A stretch of DNA of 64,000 bases. Source: Mycobacterium basiliense (GTDB taxonomy: Bacteria; Actinomycetota; Actinomycetes; Mycobacteriales; Mycobacteriaceae). The DNA is taken from assembly GCF_900292015.1 (NCBI RefSeq), contig NZ_LR130759.1, positions 868,001 to 932,000 on the forward strand, given 5' to 3'. The notes beneath the pieces were generated by a model. The model was not told where the DNA came from. It did no database searches and saw nothing but the letters and a program-made list of their open reading frames with translations. This document shows, piece after piece, positions 1 to 9,096 of this stretch. The stretch's first letter is position 1, and each line of letters opens with the position of its first letter. The translations under genes and the position numbers were made by a program.

Positions 1-921
1 GGCCTCGCCGAACTCATGCCGGGTGGGCGCGTGGTCACCGGGGCGCTGGACACCGCCGGCCTCGTCGTTGACGACGGCGGCCGATTCGAGATCTTGCTGG
101 CCCCACAGCGGCCCAGTGGGCACACCGGGAATTTCATCGCCACGGTCAGCGCGGACAAGGCCGCAACAGCGGGATTCCTGATCGCCCGCATCCTGTTTCA
201 CGACTGGGAGCGCGAGGTGTCACCCGAGTTGCTCATCGTGCAGATCGGTAAGGAGGGAGCCCATCCCGCGCCGCTCGATCCCGCGAGAGCGGCCCAGAAT
301 ATGCGCCGCCTGGGGACGATCGTCGAGCACCAGATGACATTTTGGAACCAGTTTTACGATGTCGTGCTTGAGGCGTATGGCGACAAGAACGGGGATGGGC
401 TCACGCTGATGCCCCGCAATGCGCTCAATGAGCCTGCGCTGGCGAACCTGGCCATGGGTGGCGGCCAAATTACCAACGTCTACAGCGGCGGGGTCTACGA
501 CTTGCAGACCGACGAGGCCCTCCTGGTTGAGGTCGTCGTCCCGGTGCCGCCGGCCTACATGGGATTCCATCTGTCCAATCTGTGGGGTGAATCGCTGGAT
601 TACGCCAACCATACGTGCAGCCTCAACGGATTTCAGTGCGAACCCGATGTTGACGGCACGATTCGCTACGTCGTTGCAGACACCGACCCCGGCGTGCCCA
701 ACTGGCTCGACACCGCCGGCCACCTCGGCGGTTTCTTGACGCTGCGATGGACGTATTGCACCCCGCCGTCGGAATTGCCCAAAGCTACCGCCGTCAAGGT
801 GCCGCTGGCCGGTGTGCGCCACCGGCTGCCCGCGAACACCCGCACGGTGTCGGTCGAGGAACGGCGCCGGCAGATCGCGATCCGGCAAGAACACGTCCAG
901 CGCAGATACCGACAGTACTGA
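1..921 (+). CDS. DUF1214-type conserved protein, 5' end outside window
   Basis: The frame is open from the first base, so the gene starts upstream of the window; the first internal ATG is at 16. About 306 C-terminal residues are visible. The sequence resembles the DUF1214-containing actinobacterial proteins of unknown biochemical role; I see no signal peptide or membrane segment in the visible part. Recognisable stretches include [20 protein letters not shown] and a Trp/Asn-rich segment ([12 protein letters not shown]) typical of that family. The stop at 919-921 is 28 bases before the menG GTG on the same strand, so the two are probably co-transcribed. In M. tuberculosis the gene before menG is a glycosyltransferase (Rv0557), so this neighbour is different. 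Family assignment is from memory of family sequence character. Confidence 0.6.
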   Translation, partial: GLAELMPGGRVVTGALDTAGLVVDDGGRFEILLAPQRPSGHTGNFIATVSADKAATAGFLIARILFHDWEREVSPELLIVQIGKEGAHPAPLDPARAAQNMRRLGTIVEHQMTFWNQFYDVVLEAYGDKNGDGLTLMPRNALNEPALANLAMGGGQITNVYSGGVYDLQTDEALLVEVVVPVPPAYMGFHLSNLWGESLDYANHTCSLNGFQCEPDVDGTIRYVVADTDPGVPNWLDTAGHLGGFLTLRWTYCTPPSELPKATAVKVPLAGVRHRLPANTRTVSVEERRRQIAIRQEHVQRRYRQY

Positions 922-949
922 CGCGACGCTGTCGGGTAGCGTCTCGGAA

Positions 950-1657
950 GTGATTCGTGCGGCGTTGGACAAGGATCCCCGGGACGTCGCGTCGATGTTC
1001 GACGGCGTAGCGCGTCGCTATGACCTGACCAACACCGTGTTGTCGTTGGGCCGCGACCGTTACTGGCGGCGGGCCACTCGGTCGGCGTTGCGGATCGGTC
1101 CGAGCGACCGGGTGCTGGATCTGGCCGCCGGCACCGCGGTATCCACCGTAGAGCTGGCGAAGGCCGGAGCATGGTGTGTGGCGGCCGATTTTTCGGTCGG
1201 AATGCTCGCCGCCGGCAGCGCGCGCACGGTGCCCAAGGTTGCCGGTGACGCCACCCGGCTGCCGTTTGGCGATGGCGTCTTCGATGCGGTAACCATCAGC
1301 TTCGGCCTGCGTAACGTCGCCGACTTTCCGGCTGCGTTGCGCGAGATGGCGCGCGTCACCCGGCCTGGGGGCCGTTTGGTGGTGTGCGAATTCTCCACGC
1401 CCACGAGCGCATTGTTCGCCACCGTCTACAAGGAGTATCTGATGCGGGCATTGCCGCGGGTGGCCAGCGCGGTGTCCAGTAACCCGGAAGCCTATGTTTA
1501 TCTGGCCGAGTCGATCAGGGCATGGCCGGACCAGGCGACGTTGGCCCAGCGGATGTCCCAGGCGGGATGGTCAGCCGTGCGGTGGCGCAACCTTTCCGGC
1601 GGAATCGTGGCATTGCATGCGGCGTACAAGCCACCTGCGGCGTCGGCGAAGACCTAA
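950..1657 (+). CDS. menG: Demethylmenaquinone C-methyltransferase
   Basis: Transfers a methyl group from S-adenosylmethionine to demethylmenaquinone, the last ring-modification step of menaquinone synthesis. The protein is 235 aa, against 234 in M. tuberculosis Rv0558. The SAM-binding glycine motif VLDLAAGTA lies near residues 55-63, and the UbiE-family signatures FGLRNV and CEFS follow. The frame stays open upstream to 812, but homology begins with the segment [17 protein letters not shown], so I chose the GTG at 950. Its stop overlaps by four bases the stop of the convergent exported-protein gene on the other strand. It sits near menJ and grcC1, two more genes of isoprenoid/quinone metabolism. 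Confidence 0.93.
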   Translation: MIRAALDKDPRDVASMFDGVARRYDLTNTVLSLGRDRYWRRATRSALRIGPSDRVLDLAAGTAVSTVELAKAGAWCVAADFSVGMLAAGSARTVPKVAGDATRLPFGDGVFDAVTISFGLRNVADFPAALREMARVTRPGGRLVVCEFSTPTSALFATVYKEYLMRALPRVASAVSSNPEAYVYLAESIRAWPDQATLAQRMSQAGWSAVRWRNLSGGIVALHAAYKPPAASAKT

Positions 1658-1989
1658 CGGCCGGCGCGTTGCAGCACGCCCACGTTCTCGGGGCAGTAGT
1701 GATCGACCGCGGCTCCCAAGAACTGCAACGCTTGGCCCTGAGTGGTGCCCCGCGGCAGGTTGCGCTGTAGGAAGGTCGCCGATTTGTAGGCGTCACCGTC
1801 CACGCCCCTGTTCAACCGTTCGCAGCTGATCTTGGCCAACCAGGCGTTGTAGTCCTGCGGGCCGTAGATGCCGTAGGTGTGCAGCTGGGCGTTGAAAGGG
1901 GCGTCGTAGTCATCGGCGTGTGCGGGTGCCGCCATACCTATCGCCACCGTCGCCATGGCGGCCAGGGTGGCCAGCCTCGTTCCCTTCAT
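1654..1989 (-). CDS. Small exported DUF732-type protein (Rv0559c-like)
   Basis: A 111-aa secreted protein. Residues 1-25 form a classical signal peptide with Lys/Arg at the start, a hydrophobic core and a probable Sec cleavage after AHA, followed by DDYDAPF. The mature part has two cysteines (in SCERLNRG and HYCPEN) that could form a disulphide, and the pattern fits the mycobacterial DUF732 family. It lies 32 bases after the Rv0560c-like methyltransferase gene on the same strand, as in M. tuberculosis, so the two are probably one transcript under the operator region near 2717-2754. Biochemical function is unknown. Confidence 0.85.
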   Translation of the reverse strand: MKGTRLATLAAMATVAIGMAAPAHADDYDAPFNAQLHTYGIYGPQDYNAWLAKISCERLNRGVDGDAYKSATFLQRNLPRGTTQGQALQFLGAAVDHYCPENVGVLQRAGR

Positions 1990-2021
1990 TAGCCGGACTA
2001 TACACCGCAGCGCCGGGCCGA

Positions 2022-2714
<693 letters not shown>

Positions 2715-2716
2715 TT

Positions 2717-2754
2717 ATATCAACCTGCCTGATATATGTCAATGAAGTTGATAT
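2717..2754 (-). promoter_or_regulatory. Probable operator: clustered ATATCA/TGATAT half-sites
   Basis: In the 61-base gap between menJ and the Rv0560c-like gene, ATATCAAC (2717-2724) is mirrored exactly by GTTGATAT (2747-2754). A further TGATAT lies at 2730-2735, inside the imperfect palindrome TGATATATGTCA (2730-2741). The gap is strikingly AT-rich for this genome. The arrangement suggests binding of one or two regulator dimers over the promoter of the methyltransferase gene. The M. tuberculosis Rv0560c promoter is known to respond to salicylate; a link to these half-sites is inference. Confidence 0.6.
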
Positions 2755-2769
2755 CGGGCGGGGCCGCGC

Positions 2770-4008
2770 TCAGTGAAACGGTGGTCGACGATCGACCATC
2801 CGCGAAACCCGCCCGCCGCCGCGCCACACTCGGGCAACCCAGTCGACGTCTTCGTCGGTGACCAAGTTGGCCATCACGCGCACGGCGATCCTCATCAGTG
2901 CGCAGGAGCGCATCGCCAGGGGACCGGTCGCGGGCAGGAACCGTTGGTAGGTCAGCAGCAATGCCAGCCTGCGCGCAACCGAAAAACCGCGGCCGTAGTG
3001 ATCGGCCAGCAGCGCCGGCCACAGCCGGGACAGGTCGGGTGCGTCCAGTGACTCCGCGGCCAGGCGTCCGGTCTCCAATCCGTAGTCGATGCCTTCACCG
3101 TTGAGCGGGTTGACGCAGGCCGCGGCATCGCCGATGAGCATCCAATTCGGTCCGGCCACCCCGGACACCGCGCCGCCCATGGGTAACAACGCGGACGCCA
3201 CCGCCCGGGGCTCGCCGGCAAAGCCCCACTCGTCCCGGCGCAGGTCGGTGTAGTAGGAGATTAGCGGCCGCAATGCCAGATCGGCGTGGCGTTTCGAGGT
3301 GGAGAGTGCCCCTACGCCGATGTTCACCTCGCCGTTGCCGAGCGGGAAGATCCAGCCGTAGCCGGGCAACACAGCGCCATCGGGAGAGCGCAGTTCCAGA
3401 TGTGAGGTCAGCCACGGGTCCGCACTACGTGCGGTGGCCAAATAACCGCGGGCGGCGACGCCATAGACCGTCTCTTGATGCCATCTGCGGCCCAACTTGC
3501 GGCCCAGCGACGACCGCGCCCCGTCGGCGACGATCAGTTGGCGGCAGGCCACCTCGGTACCGTCGGCCAACGTCAGCGATACCACCCGGGTAGCCGAGTC
3601 ATGGTGCACGGCTACCGCTTTGCTGCCGAGCAGCATCCGCGCACCGTGATCCTGTGCGACCTGCCGGATTCGCTCGTCGAGTTCCAGGCGGGCGACCGCG
3701 CTGCTGTGCGACGGGAAGGATGGCCCGGGCCAGGCCACTTCCACTTCACCGCCGAACCCGCTCATGCGCAGACCGCGATGCCGGATACGGCCGGCCAGCC
3801 AGCCGCCGAGCCCCAGCTGTTCCAGCTCGGCGATCGCTCGCGGTGTCAAGCCGTCGCCGCAGGGCTTGTCGCGGGGAAAGGTGGCAGAGTCGATGACCAG
3901 GACGTCCTGACCGGCCCGGGCGGCCCAAGCGGCCGCGGCTGACCCGGCCGGTCCGGCACCCACGACCACCACGTCGGCCTTGGCGGCTCTGATTTCTGCG
4001 GTGCTCAC
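2770..4008 (-). CDS. menJ: Menaquinone beta-isoprenyl reductase, FAD-dependent
   Basis: Member of the geranylgeranyl-reductase family of flavoproteins; the M. tuberculosis orthologue Rv0561c (MenJ) saturates one isoprene unit of menaquinone-9. The N-terminal FAD-binding motif VVVGAGPAGSAAAAWAARAG begins at about residue 13, and the second FAD motif GDAAACVNPLNGEGIDYG lies near residue 285. With the GTG at 4008 the protein is 412 aa, equal to Rv0561c; a GTG at 4014 gives 414 aa. The frame runs open to 4287, but that part lies over grcC1 and is not homologous. Its start is only 22 bases from the divergent grcC1 start, so the two promoters must overlap each other or the opposite coding region. 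Confidence 0.92.
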   Translation of the reverse strand: MSTAEIRAAKADVVVVGAGPAGSAAAAWAARAGQDVLVIDSATFPRDKPCGDGLTPRAIAELEQLGLGGWLAGRIRHRGLRMSGFGGEVEVAWPGPSFPSHSSAVARLELDERIRQVAQDHGARMLLGSKAVAVHHDSATRVVSLTLADGTEVACRQLIVADGARSSLGRKLGRRWHQETVYGVAARGYLATARSADPWLTSHLELRSPDGAVLPGYGWIFPLGNGEVNIGVGALSTSKRHADLALRPLISYYTDLRRDEWGFAGEPRAVASALLPMGGAVSGVAGPNWMLIGDAAACVNPLNGEGIDYGLETGRLAAESLDAPDLSRLWPALLADHYGRGFSVARRLALLLTYQRFLPATGPLAMRSCALMRIAVRVMANLVTDEDVDWVARVWRGGGRVSRMVDRRPPFH

Positions 4009-4030
4009 GGTCACCAGTATGTTTGGTCGA

Positions 4031-5038
4031 GTGAAGACTCCGGCGACAGTGGTGGCGGGCGTTGACTTTGGCGACGCCCACTTCGCTACGACGGTGCGTG
4101 ACGGCGTTGCGCGAATCGAACGGCTTATGGATAGCGAGCTGCGCGGGGCTGACGACGTGATGACCGACTCGCTGCTGCACCTGTTTACCGCTGGCGGCAA
4201 ACGGTTCCGGCCACTGTTCACCGTGCTGTCCGCCCAGGTGGGACCGAACCCGGATGCCGAGGAGGTGGTCGTCGCCGGCGCGGTCATCGAGCTGATACAC
4301 CTGGCGACGCTCTACCACGACGACGTGATGGACGAGGCGGCGGTCCGCCGTGGCGCACCCAGTGCAAACGCGCGCTGGGGCAACAACGTCGCAATTCTGG
4401 CCGGGGACTATCTGCTGGCGACGGCGTCGCGCCTGGTATCCCGGCTGGGGCCGGAGGCGGTTCTGATCGTCGCCGACACATTCGCTCAGCTGGTGACCGG
4501 TCAGATGCGCGAGACCCGCGGTGCACCAGACGGCGTGGACCTGGTCGACGAGTACCTCAAGGTGGTCCATGAGAAGACCGGGTGTCTGATCGGTGCGGCA
4601 GGTCGGTTCGGCGGGATGTTTTCCGGCGCTGACGATGATCAAGTGGAGCGGCTGAGCCGTCTCGGCGCCATTGTCGGCACCGCATTTCAAATCGCCGACG
4701 ACATCATCGACATCGACAGCGAATCTGACGAGTCCGGCAAGCTACCCGGCACCGACCTGCGGGAAGGAGTGCGCACGTTGCCGATGCTGTACGCGCTGCG
4801 GCAGGGCGGCCCCGACGCTGCGCGGCTTCGCGACCTGCTGGCCGGACCCATCCACGACGACGACGCGGTGCTCGAGGCGCTGGCGCTGCTGCGGGCATCG
4901 CCGGGTATGGACCAGGCCAAAGAGACGTTGGGCCAATACGCGGCCCGCGCGCGTCATGAGCTGGACTTGCTGCCCGAGCTGCCCGGCCGGCAGGCATTGG
5001 CCTCCCTGGTCGAATACACCGTTAGCCGGCACGGCTAA
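4031..5038 (+). CDS. grcC1: Polyprenyl diphosphate synthase (GrcC1 type)
   Basis: Trans-prenyltransferase that condenses isopentenyl diphosphate with allylic diphosphates to build isoprenoid chains. The first aspartate-rich motif is HDDVMDEA (D97, D98, D101), and the second is ADDIIDID (D223, D224, D227). The GKRFRP segment that binds isopentenyl diphosphate is at about residues 56-61. With the GTG at 4031 the protein is 335 aa, matching M. tuberculosis Rv0562 (335 aa); an ATG at 4019 would add four residues. Neither start has a strong ribosome-binding site. Divergent from menJ, it may supply the side chain that menJ reduces. That link is inference from context. Confidence 0.92.
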   Translation: MKTPATVVAGVDFGDAHFATTVRDGVARIERLMDSELRGADDVMTDSLLHLFTAGGKRFRPLFTVLSAQVGPNPDAEEVVVAGAVIELIHLATLYHDDVMDEAAVRRGAPSANARWGNNVAILAGDYLLATASRLVSRLGPEAVLIVADTFAQLVTGQMRETRGAPDGVDLVDEYLKVVHEKTGCLIGAAGRFGGMFSGADDDQVERLSRLGAIVGTAFQIADDIIDIDSESDESGKLPGTDLREGVRTLPMLYALRQGGPDAARLRDLLAGPIHDDDAVLEALALLRASPGMDQAKETLGQYAARARHELDLLPELPGRQALASLVEYTVSRHG

Positions 5039-5143
5039 CACCGGATCCACCATCGCGGAACCACGCGGGGCATTTGAGGCGTTGAATCAGCATTGAATCA
5101 GCAAAAGTCGCCCATGCTGCGGCGTTCGTAGGAGGACACACCG

Positions 5144-6004
5144 ATGACCTGGCATCCGCATGCCAACAGGCTGAAGACCTTCCTGCTGTTGGTCGCCATG
5201 TCCGGCATCATCGTGTCCATTGGTGCCCTGTTCGGCAAGACGGCCTTGATGTTCGCCGCACTGTTCGCCGTCGGCATGAACGTCTATGTCTACTTCAACA
5301 GCGACAAGCTGGCCCTAAGGGCCATGCATGCGCAGCCGGTTTCCGAACTGCAGGCACCGGCGATGTACCGCATCGTGCGCGAGCTGGCGACCAGTGCCCA
5401 CCAGCCGATGCCGCGGCTCTACATCAGCGACACCGCGGCGCCCAACGCGTTCGCCACCGGTCGCAACCCGCGCAACGCCGCGGTCTGCTGCACCACCGGC
5501 ATCCTGCAGATCCTCAACGAACGAGAGTTGCGGGCCGTGCTGGGCCACGAGCTGTCGCATGTCTACAACCGCGACATCCTGATCTCGTGCGTGGCGGGCG
5601 CGCTCGCCGGGGTGATCACCGCACTGGCCAACATGGCCATGTGGATGGGCATGTTTGGCGGTAATCGGGACAACGGCAATCCGTTCGCGCTGCTACTGGT
5701 TTCGCTGCTAGGCCCGATCGCCGCGACGGTAGTGCGGATGGCGGTGTCGCGGTCGCGCGAGTATCAGGCCGATGAATCCGGCGCCATGCTGACCGGAGAC
5801 CCACTGGCGTTGGCGTCGGCCCTGCGCAAGATCTCCGGCGGAGTGCAGCGGGCACCGTTGCCACCGGAACCGCAGCTCGCCAGCCAGGCGCATCTGATGA
5901 TCGCCAACCCGTTCCGGGTGGGTGAGCGGATCGGTTCGATGTTCTCGACGCACCCGCCGATCGAGGACCGCATCCGCCGCTTGGAAGCGATGGCACGAGG
6001 CTGA
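5144..6004 (+). CDS. htpX: Membrane zinc metalloprotease HtpX
   Basis: M48-family membrane endopeptidase involved in quality control of membrane proteins. The protein is 286 aa, the M. tuberculosis length. Two hydrophobic helices occupy residues 11-30 and 33-50. The zinc motif HELSH is at H135-H139, and the third ligand is probably the Glu in [11 protein letters not shown] near 206. Two more hydrophobic segments lie at about 145-170 and 180-200. A strong ribosome-binding site (TAGGAGG, about 5130-5136) supports the ATG at 5144. It stands alone on this strand, facing the SulP transporter gene 78 bases downstream. Confidence 0.95.
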   Translation: MTWHPHANRLKTFLLLVAMSGIIVSIGALFGKTALMFAALFAVGMNVYVYFNSDKLALRAMHAQPVSELQAPAMYRIVRELATSAHQPMPRLYISDTAAPNAFATGRNPRNAAVCCTTGILQILNERELRAVLGHELSHVYNRDILISCVAGALAGVITALANMAMWMGMFGGNRDNGNPFALLLVSLLGPIAATVVRMAVSRSREYQADESGAMLTGDPLALASALRKISGGVQRAPLPPEPQLASQAHLMIANPFRVGERIGSMFSTHPPIEDRIRRLEAMARG

Positions 6005-6082
6005 CCCGGCCGCAGCCTTAGCCGCTGGAGCGGGCCGGTCCGGACTTGACCGCGTGAAGGGTCTGCCCAGCGGCTGGCCTGC

Positions 6083-7636
6083 CTACACCTGTTGGGCCTG
6101 CGTTTTCCCTTCGGCTAGGTGTACGGCCTCTTTGCGACGGGAATGGCCTTGCTTGAGTGTGCCATCGATCCGGACGCTGCCGCCCGTGGCGTGATGCTGT
6201 TGCTGCCAGTCGGTAATGGCTTGGTGTGCAGCATGATCGAGATAGTTGACCGCGATATGAAGGGTAACCGTTGTGCGCTCAGGAATGGACGCCAGCACTC
6301 GGGTCAGCCGCGGCAGTGACAGGAAGGTGCACGCCCCCTCGACGATCACCCGCCATTCGTCACCGACCGGGTGGGCCTCTACCTTGGCGCGGACTACTCG
6401 CCATCCGGTCATGGCGATGGCCAGCACCAGCCCAATCATCACACCGTGCAGCAGGTTGAGGAACACTACGGCGACAATGGTCACCAGGTAGATTGCGAAA
6501 TCACCGGTCTTGACCGCGGCTTCGATGTGCGCGGGTTGCAGCAGCTGAATTCCGATGACGATGAGCAGGCCGGCGAGTGCTGCGCTGGGAATCAGCTCGA
6601 TCAAGCCCGCGAACGGAAGGGCGAACAACAAGATCCAGAAGCCGTGCAGGATTGTCGACGCTCGAGTCTTAGCGCCCGCCTTGATATTTGCTGAACTACG
6701 CACAATGACGCCGGCGATGGGAAGGCCGCCGATGGTTCCGGACACCAGGTTGGAGGCGCCCTGCGCGACCAACTCGCGGTTCAATTCGGTGCGTGGGCCG
6801 CTGTGCATTCTGTCGGTCGCAACCGCGGTCAGCAGGCTTTGGACGCTAGTGATGAGCGTGACGGTGATGATGCCGATCGCTACGGCACCCCAGCCTCCGT
6901 GTGGGATCGTCGGCAGCTGCAGCGCATCCAGGACCGAGCCCTCGAGTGTTATCCGGGATACATGAAACGGAAATACCACTGAGACAACGGTTACCACCAC
7001 GATGGCGACCAACGGCCCAGGTACGGGAGCCAACTTGGCCGGCGCCCAGCGCCAGCAGACCATGATGGCGATCACCAGGAGTCCTAAGATCACTCCCGGC
7101 CGGTGTGCGCCAATGATCTGTGCCGGTAGTTCAACAACATTAACCCACGCTGAGCTGTGGGACTCGCCACCGAGCAACACGTGAGTTTGCTGAAGTGCGA
7201 TGGTGATTCCGATGCCCGCCAGCATGGCGTGGACAACCACGGGTGAGATGGCAAGGGCGGCTCGAGCCACGCGGCTGAACCCCAGCAAGATCTGCATGAC
7301 TCCCGCCGCTGCGGTGATGAGACAAGTTACCCCCCAGCCGAATTCGGCGATGAGGTCCGCGACGACCACCGTCAGCCCGGCGGCGGGCCCACTGACCTGC
7401 AACGGCGATCCGGCCAGGGCGCCGCCGATGATGCCGCCGACGATCGCGGCGATCAGGCCGGCAAGCACCGGCGCATCGGATGCAATGGCGATCCCCAACG
7501 ACAAGGGCAGTGCGACCAGGAAAACCACCAGCGACGACGGCAAATCGTGCCGAACGATCGATCTGAGCCGATCGCTGCGCGACGCCGGCGTCGGGCTTGG
7601 GTCCAGGTCTGGTTTATCGAGCTCGATGTGTTGCAT
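6083..7636 (-). CDS. SulP-family anion transporter
   Basis: A 517-aa multi-pass membrane protein of the SulP (SLC26-like) family, which move sulfate, bicarbonate or related anions. The N-terminal signature around residues 33-100 (VVFLVALPLSLGIAIASDAP, then SPLQVSGPAAGLTVVVADL) matches the sulfate_transp domain. About ten hydrophobic segments follow to about residue 430. The last 80 residues look like a reduced STAS domain (VTLHIAVNYLDHAAHQAI). Unlike M. tuberculosis Rv3273 there is no carbonic anhydrase domain. A GAGGGA site lies nine bases before the ATG. No gene of this kind sits between htpX and gpsA in M. tuberculosis, so it is an insertion here or a loss there. The substrate cannot be read from the sequence. 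Confidence 0.85.
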   Translation of the reverse strand: MQHIELDKPDLDPSPTPASRSDRLRSIVRHDLPSSLVVFLVALPLSLGIAIASDAPVLAGLIAAIVGGIIGGALAGSPLQVSGPAAGLTVVVADLIAEFGWGVTCLITAAAGVMQILLGFSRVARAALAISPVVVHAMLAGIGITIALQQTHVLLGGESHSSAWVNVVELPAQIIGAHRPGVILGLLVIAIMVCWRWAPAKLAPVPGPLVAIVVVTVVSVVFPFHVSRITLEGSVLDALQLPTIPHGGWGAVAIGIITVTLITSVQSLLTAVATDRMHSGPRTELNRELVAQGASNLVSGTIGGLPIAGVIVRSSANIKAGAKTRASTILHGFWILLFALPFAGLIELIPSAALAGLLIVIGIQLLQPAHIEAAVKTGDFAIYLVTIVAVVFLNLLHGVMIGLVLAIAMTGWRVVRAKVEAHPVGDEWRVIVEGACTFLSLPRLTRVLASIPERTTVTLHIAVNYLDHAAHQAITDWQQQHHATGGSVRIDGTLKQGHSRRKEAVHLAEGKTQAQQV

Positions 7637-7932
7637 CGGTCGCTCCCTCGTTAGCTTCTAGCGGGGGATTTATCCCGATTTCCCGCCCCCATACATTTTG
7701 CAATGTAGTCGTAACATGCTGGTGCACAGGCGAATAAGTCTGCCGTTGGCAACGATGCGCTCGGCACGATCGCTTGGCTGCTGCATCGACGGTATTGGCG
7801 CGACGGAGCAAGGGTCAACTTGACGCGCTAGGTGCATAGGGAACGCAAATGTTCAATGTAATTGGCATCTACTCGGCGAAACGTCACGTTACGGCGAGGA
7901 GACGGCTAGGTTAGAACTCGGATTACACCAGT
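7637..7932. other. Intergenic region, no gene seen
   Basis: About 296 bases between the SulP start and the gpsA stop. It is less GC-rich than its surroundings, with T/A-rich patches near 7680-7710 and 7850-7930, and probably holds the SulP promoter. I see no coding similarity, tRNA or strong hairpin. Confidence 0.5.
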
Positions 7933-8958
7933 CTAGAACCCCGACCCGTGCACCTCGTGCCCGGGTACCTCGGCGGCCAAGCCTCGGTAGGCCTGTTCGA
8001 CGGTGGAGCCGTGGTTGATCACCGCGTCGACCTCCCGGGCGATGGGCATGTTCAGTCCGAATTCGTTGGCGAATTCCATGATTACGCTGGCCGCCCTGAC
8101 GCCTTCGGCGACTTGGTTCATCGAGGCGATGATTTCATCGATTTGCTTGCCCGCGCCCAGTTGCTCGCCCACGTGCCGGTTGCGGCTGCGCTGGCTGGTG
8201 CAGGTGACGATCAGATCGCCCAGACCGGCCAAACCGGGGAAGGTCTCGGTGTTGCCGCCCATTGCCACGCCCAACTTGGTCATCTCGCGCAGCGAGCGTG
8301 CGATCACCAGTGCGCGGGTGTTCTCACCGATACCCAGCGAGTAGCCCATTCCCGCCGCGATCGCAAAGACGTTCTTAAGAGCCCCCGCCATTTCGACACC
8401 GACGACATCATCGGTGGTGTAGACGCGGAACCGCCGGGTGCGGAACAACGCGGACAGTCGCGTGGCCAGGTGCTGGTCGGGCATGGCCAGGACGGCGGCC
8501 GCAGCGTAACCTTCGGCCACCTCGCGGGCGATGTTCGGTCCGGCCAGGATACCCGCGGGGTGACCCGGCAGGATTTCTTCGATGATCTGTGACATGCGCA
8601 GATTCGTGCCCTGCTCGAGCCCCTTGACCAGGGACACCACCGGAACCCAGGGGCGTAGCTCCTTGCTCAGCTCGTTAAGGACACCCCGGAAGCCATGCGA
8701 GGGCACTCCCATGACCACGACGTCGGCGCAACTGGCGGCCTCGGCAAAGTCAGTGGTGGCGCGCAGGGTTGCGCTGAGCACAACGTCGTTGCCGAGGTAG
8801 CGGCTGTTGCGGTGATTGTCGTTGATGTCGGCTGCGGTGGCTTCCGATCGCACCCACTGCAACGTCGGTCCGCGCCGGGCACAGATTGACGCCACCGTGG
8901 TGCCCCAGGAACCGCCACCAAGTACAACGACATTGGGTTCGCGCATAGCAGCCGCCAT
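7933..8958 (-). CDS. gpsA: NAD(P)H-dependent glycerol-3-phosphate dehydrogenase
   Basis: Reduces dihydroxyacetone phosphate to sn-glycerol 3-phosphate for phospholipid synthesis. The Rossmann motif VVVLGGGSWGTTVAS lies at the N-terminus. The family signature of the C-terminal catalytic domain is clear: GALKNVFAIAAGMGYSLG, then GLAGLGDLIVTCTSQRSRN. With the ATG at 8958 the protein is 341 aa, the length of M. tuberculosis GpsA1 (Rv0564c). A GTG ten codons upstream (8988) is possible but adds unconserved residues. The stop is well separated from the SulP gene, so it is probably transcribed on its own. Confidence 0.95.
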   Translation of the reverse strand: MAAAMREPNVVVLGGGSWGTTVASICARRGPTLQWVRSEATAADINDNHRNSRYLGNDVVLSATLRATTDFAEAASCADVVVMGVPSHGFRGVLNELSKELRPWVPVVSLVKGLEQGTNLRMSQIIEEILPGHPAGILAGPNIAREVAEGYAAAAVLAMPDQHLATRLSALFRTRRFRVYTTDDVVGVEMAGALKNVFAIAAGMGYSLGIGENTRALVIARSLREMTKLGVAMGGNTETFPGLAGLGDLIVTCTSQRSRNRHVGEQLGAGKQIDEIIASMNQVAEGVRAASVIMEFANEFGLNMPIAREVDAVINHGSTVEQAYRGLAAEVPGHEVHGSGF

Positions 8959-9096
8959 GGAACTCACCCTATTGCGGCCACCGGACATTTAATAGCCGTT
9001 CACCGGCCCAGCATCACCCGGGCGAACGGCTCTGCCCGAACGGCGGTACCGAAATCTCGCCCGGCGAATCCGCGTAGCGTTGTCGCCGCCGCCCGT

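Noticed and set aside
6020..6075. 9-bp inverted repeat (AGCCGCTGG / CCAGCGGCT) between htpX and the SulP gene as a terminator
   Set aside because: The loop would be 38 bases, too long for a confident intrinsic terminator.
7614..7811. Short minus-strand frame upstream of the SulP start
   Set aside because: It overlaps the SulP ribosome-binding site and N-terminus and shows no protein features.
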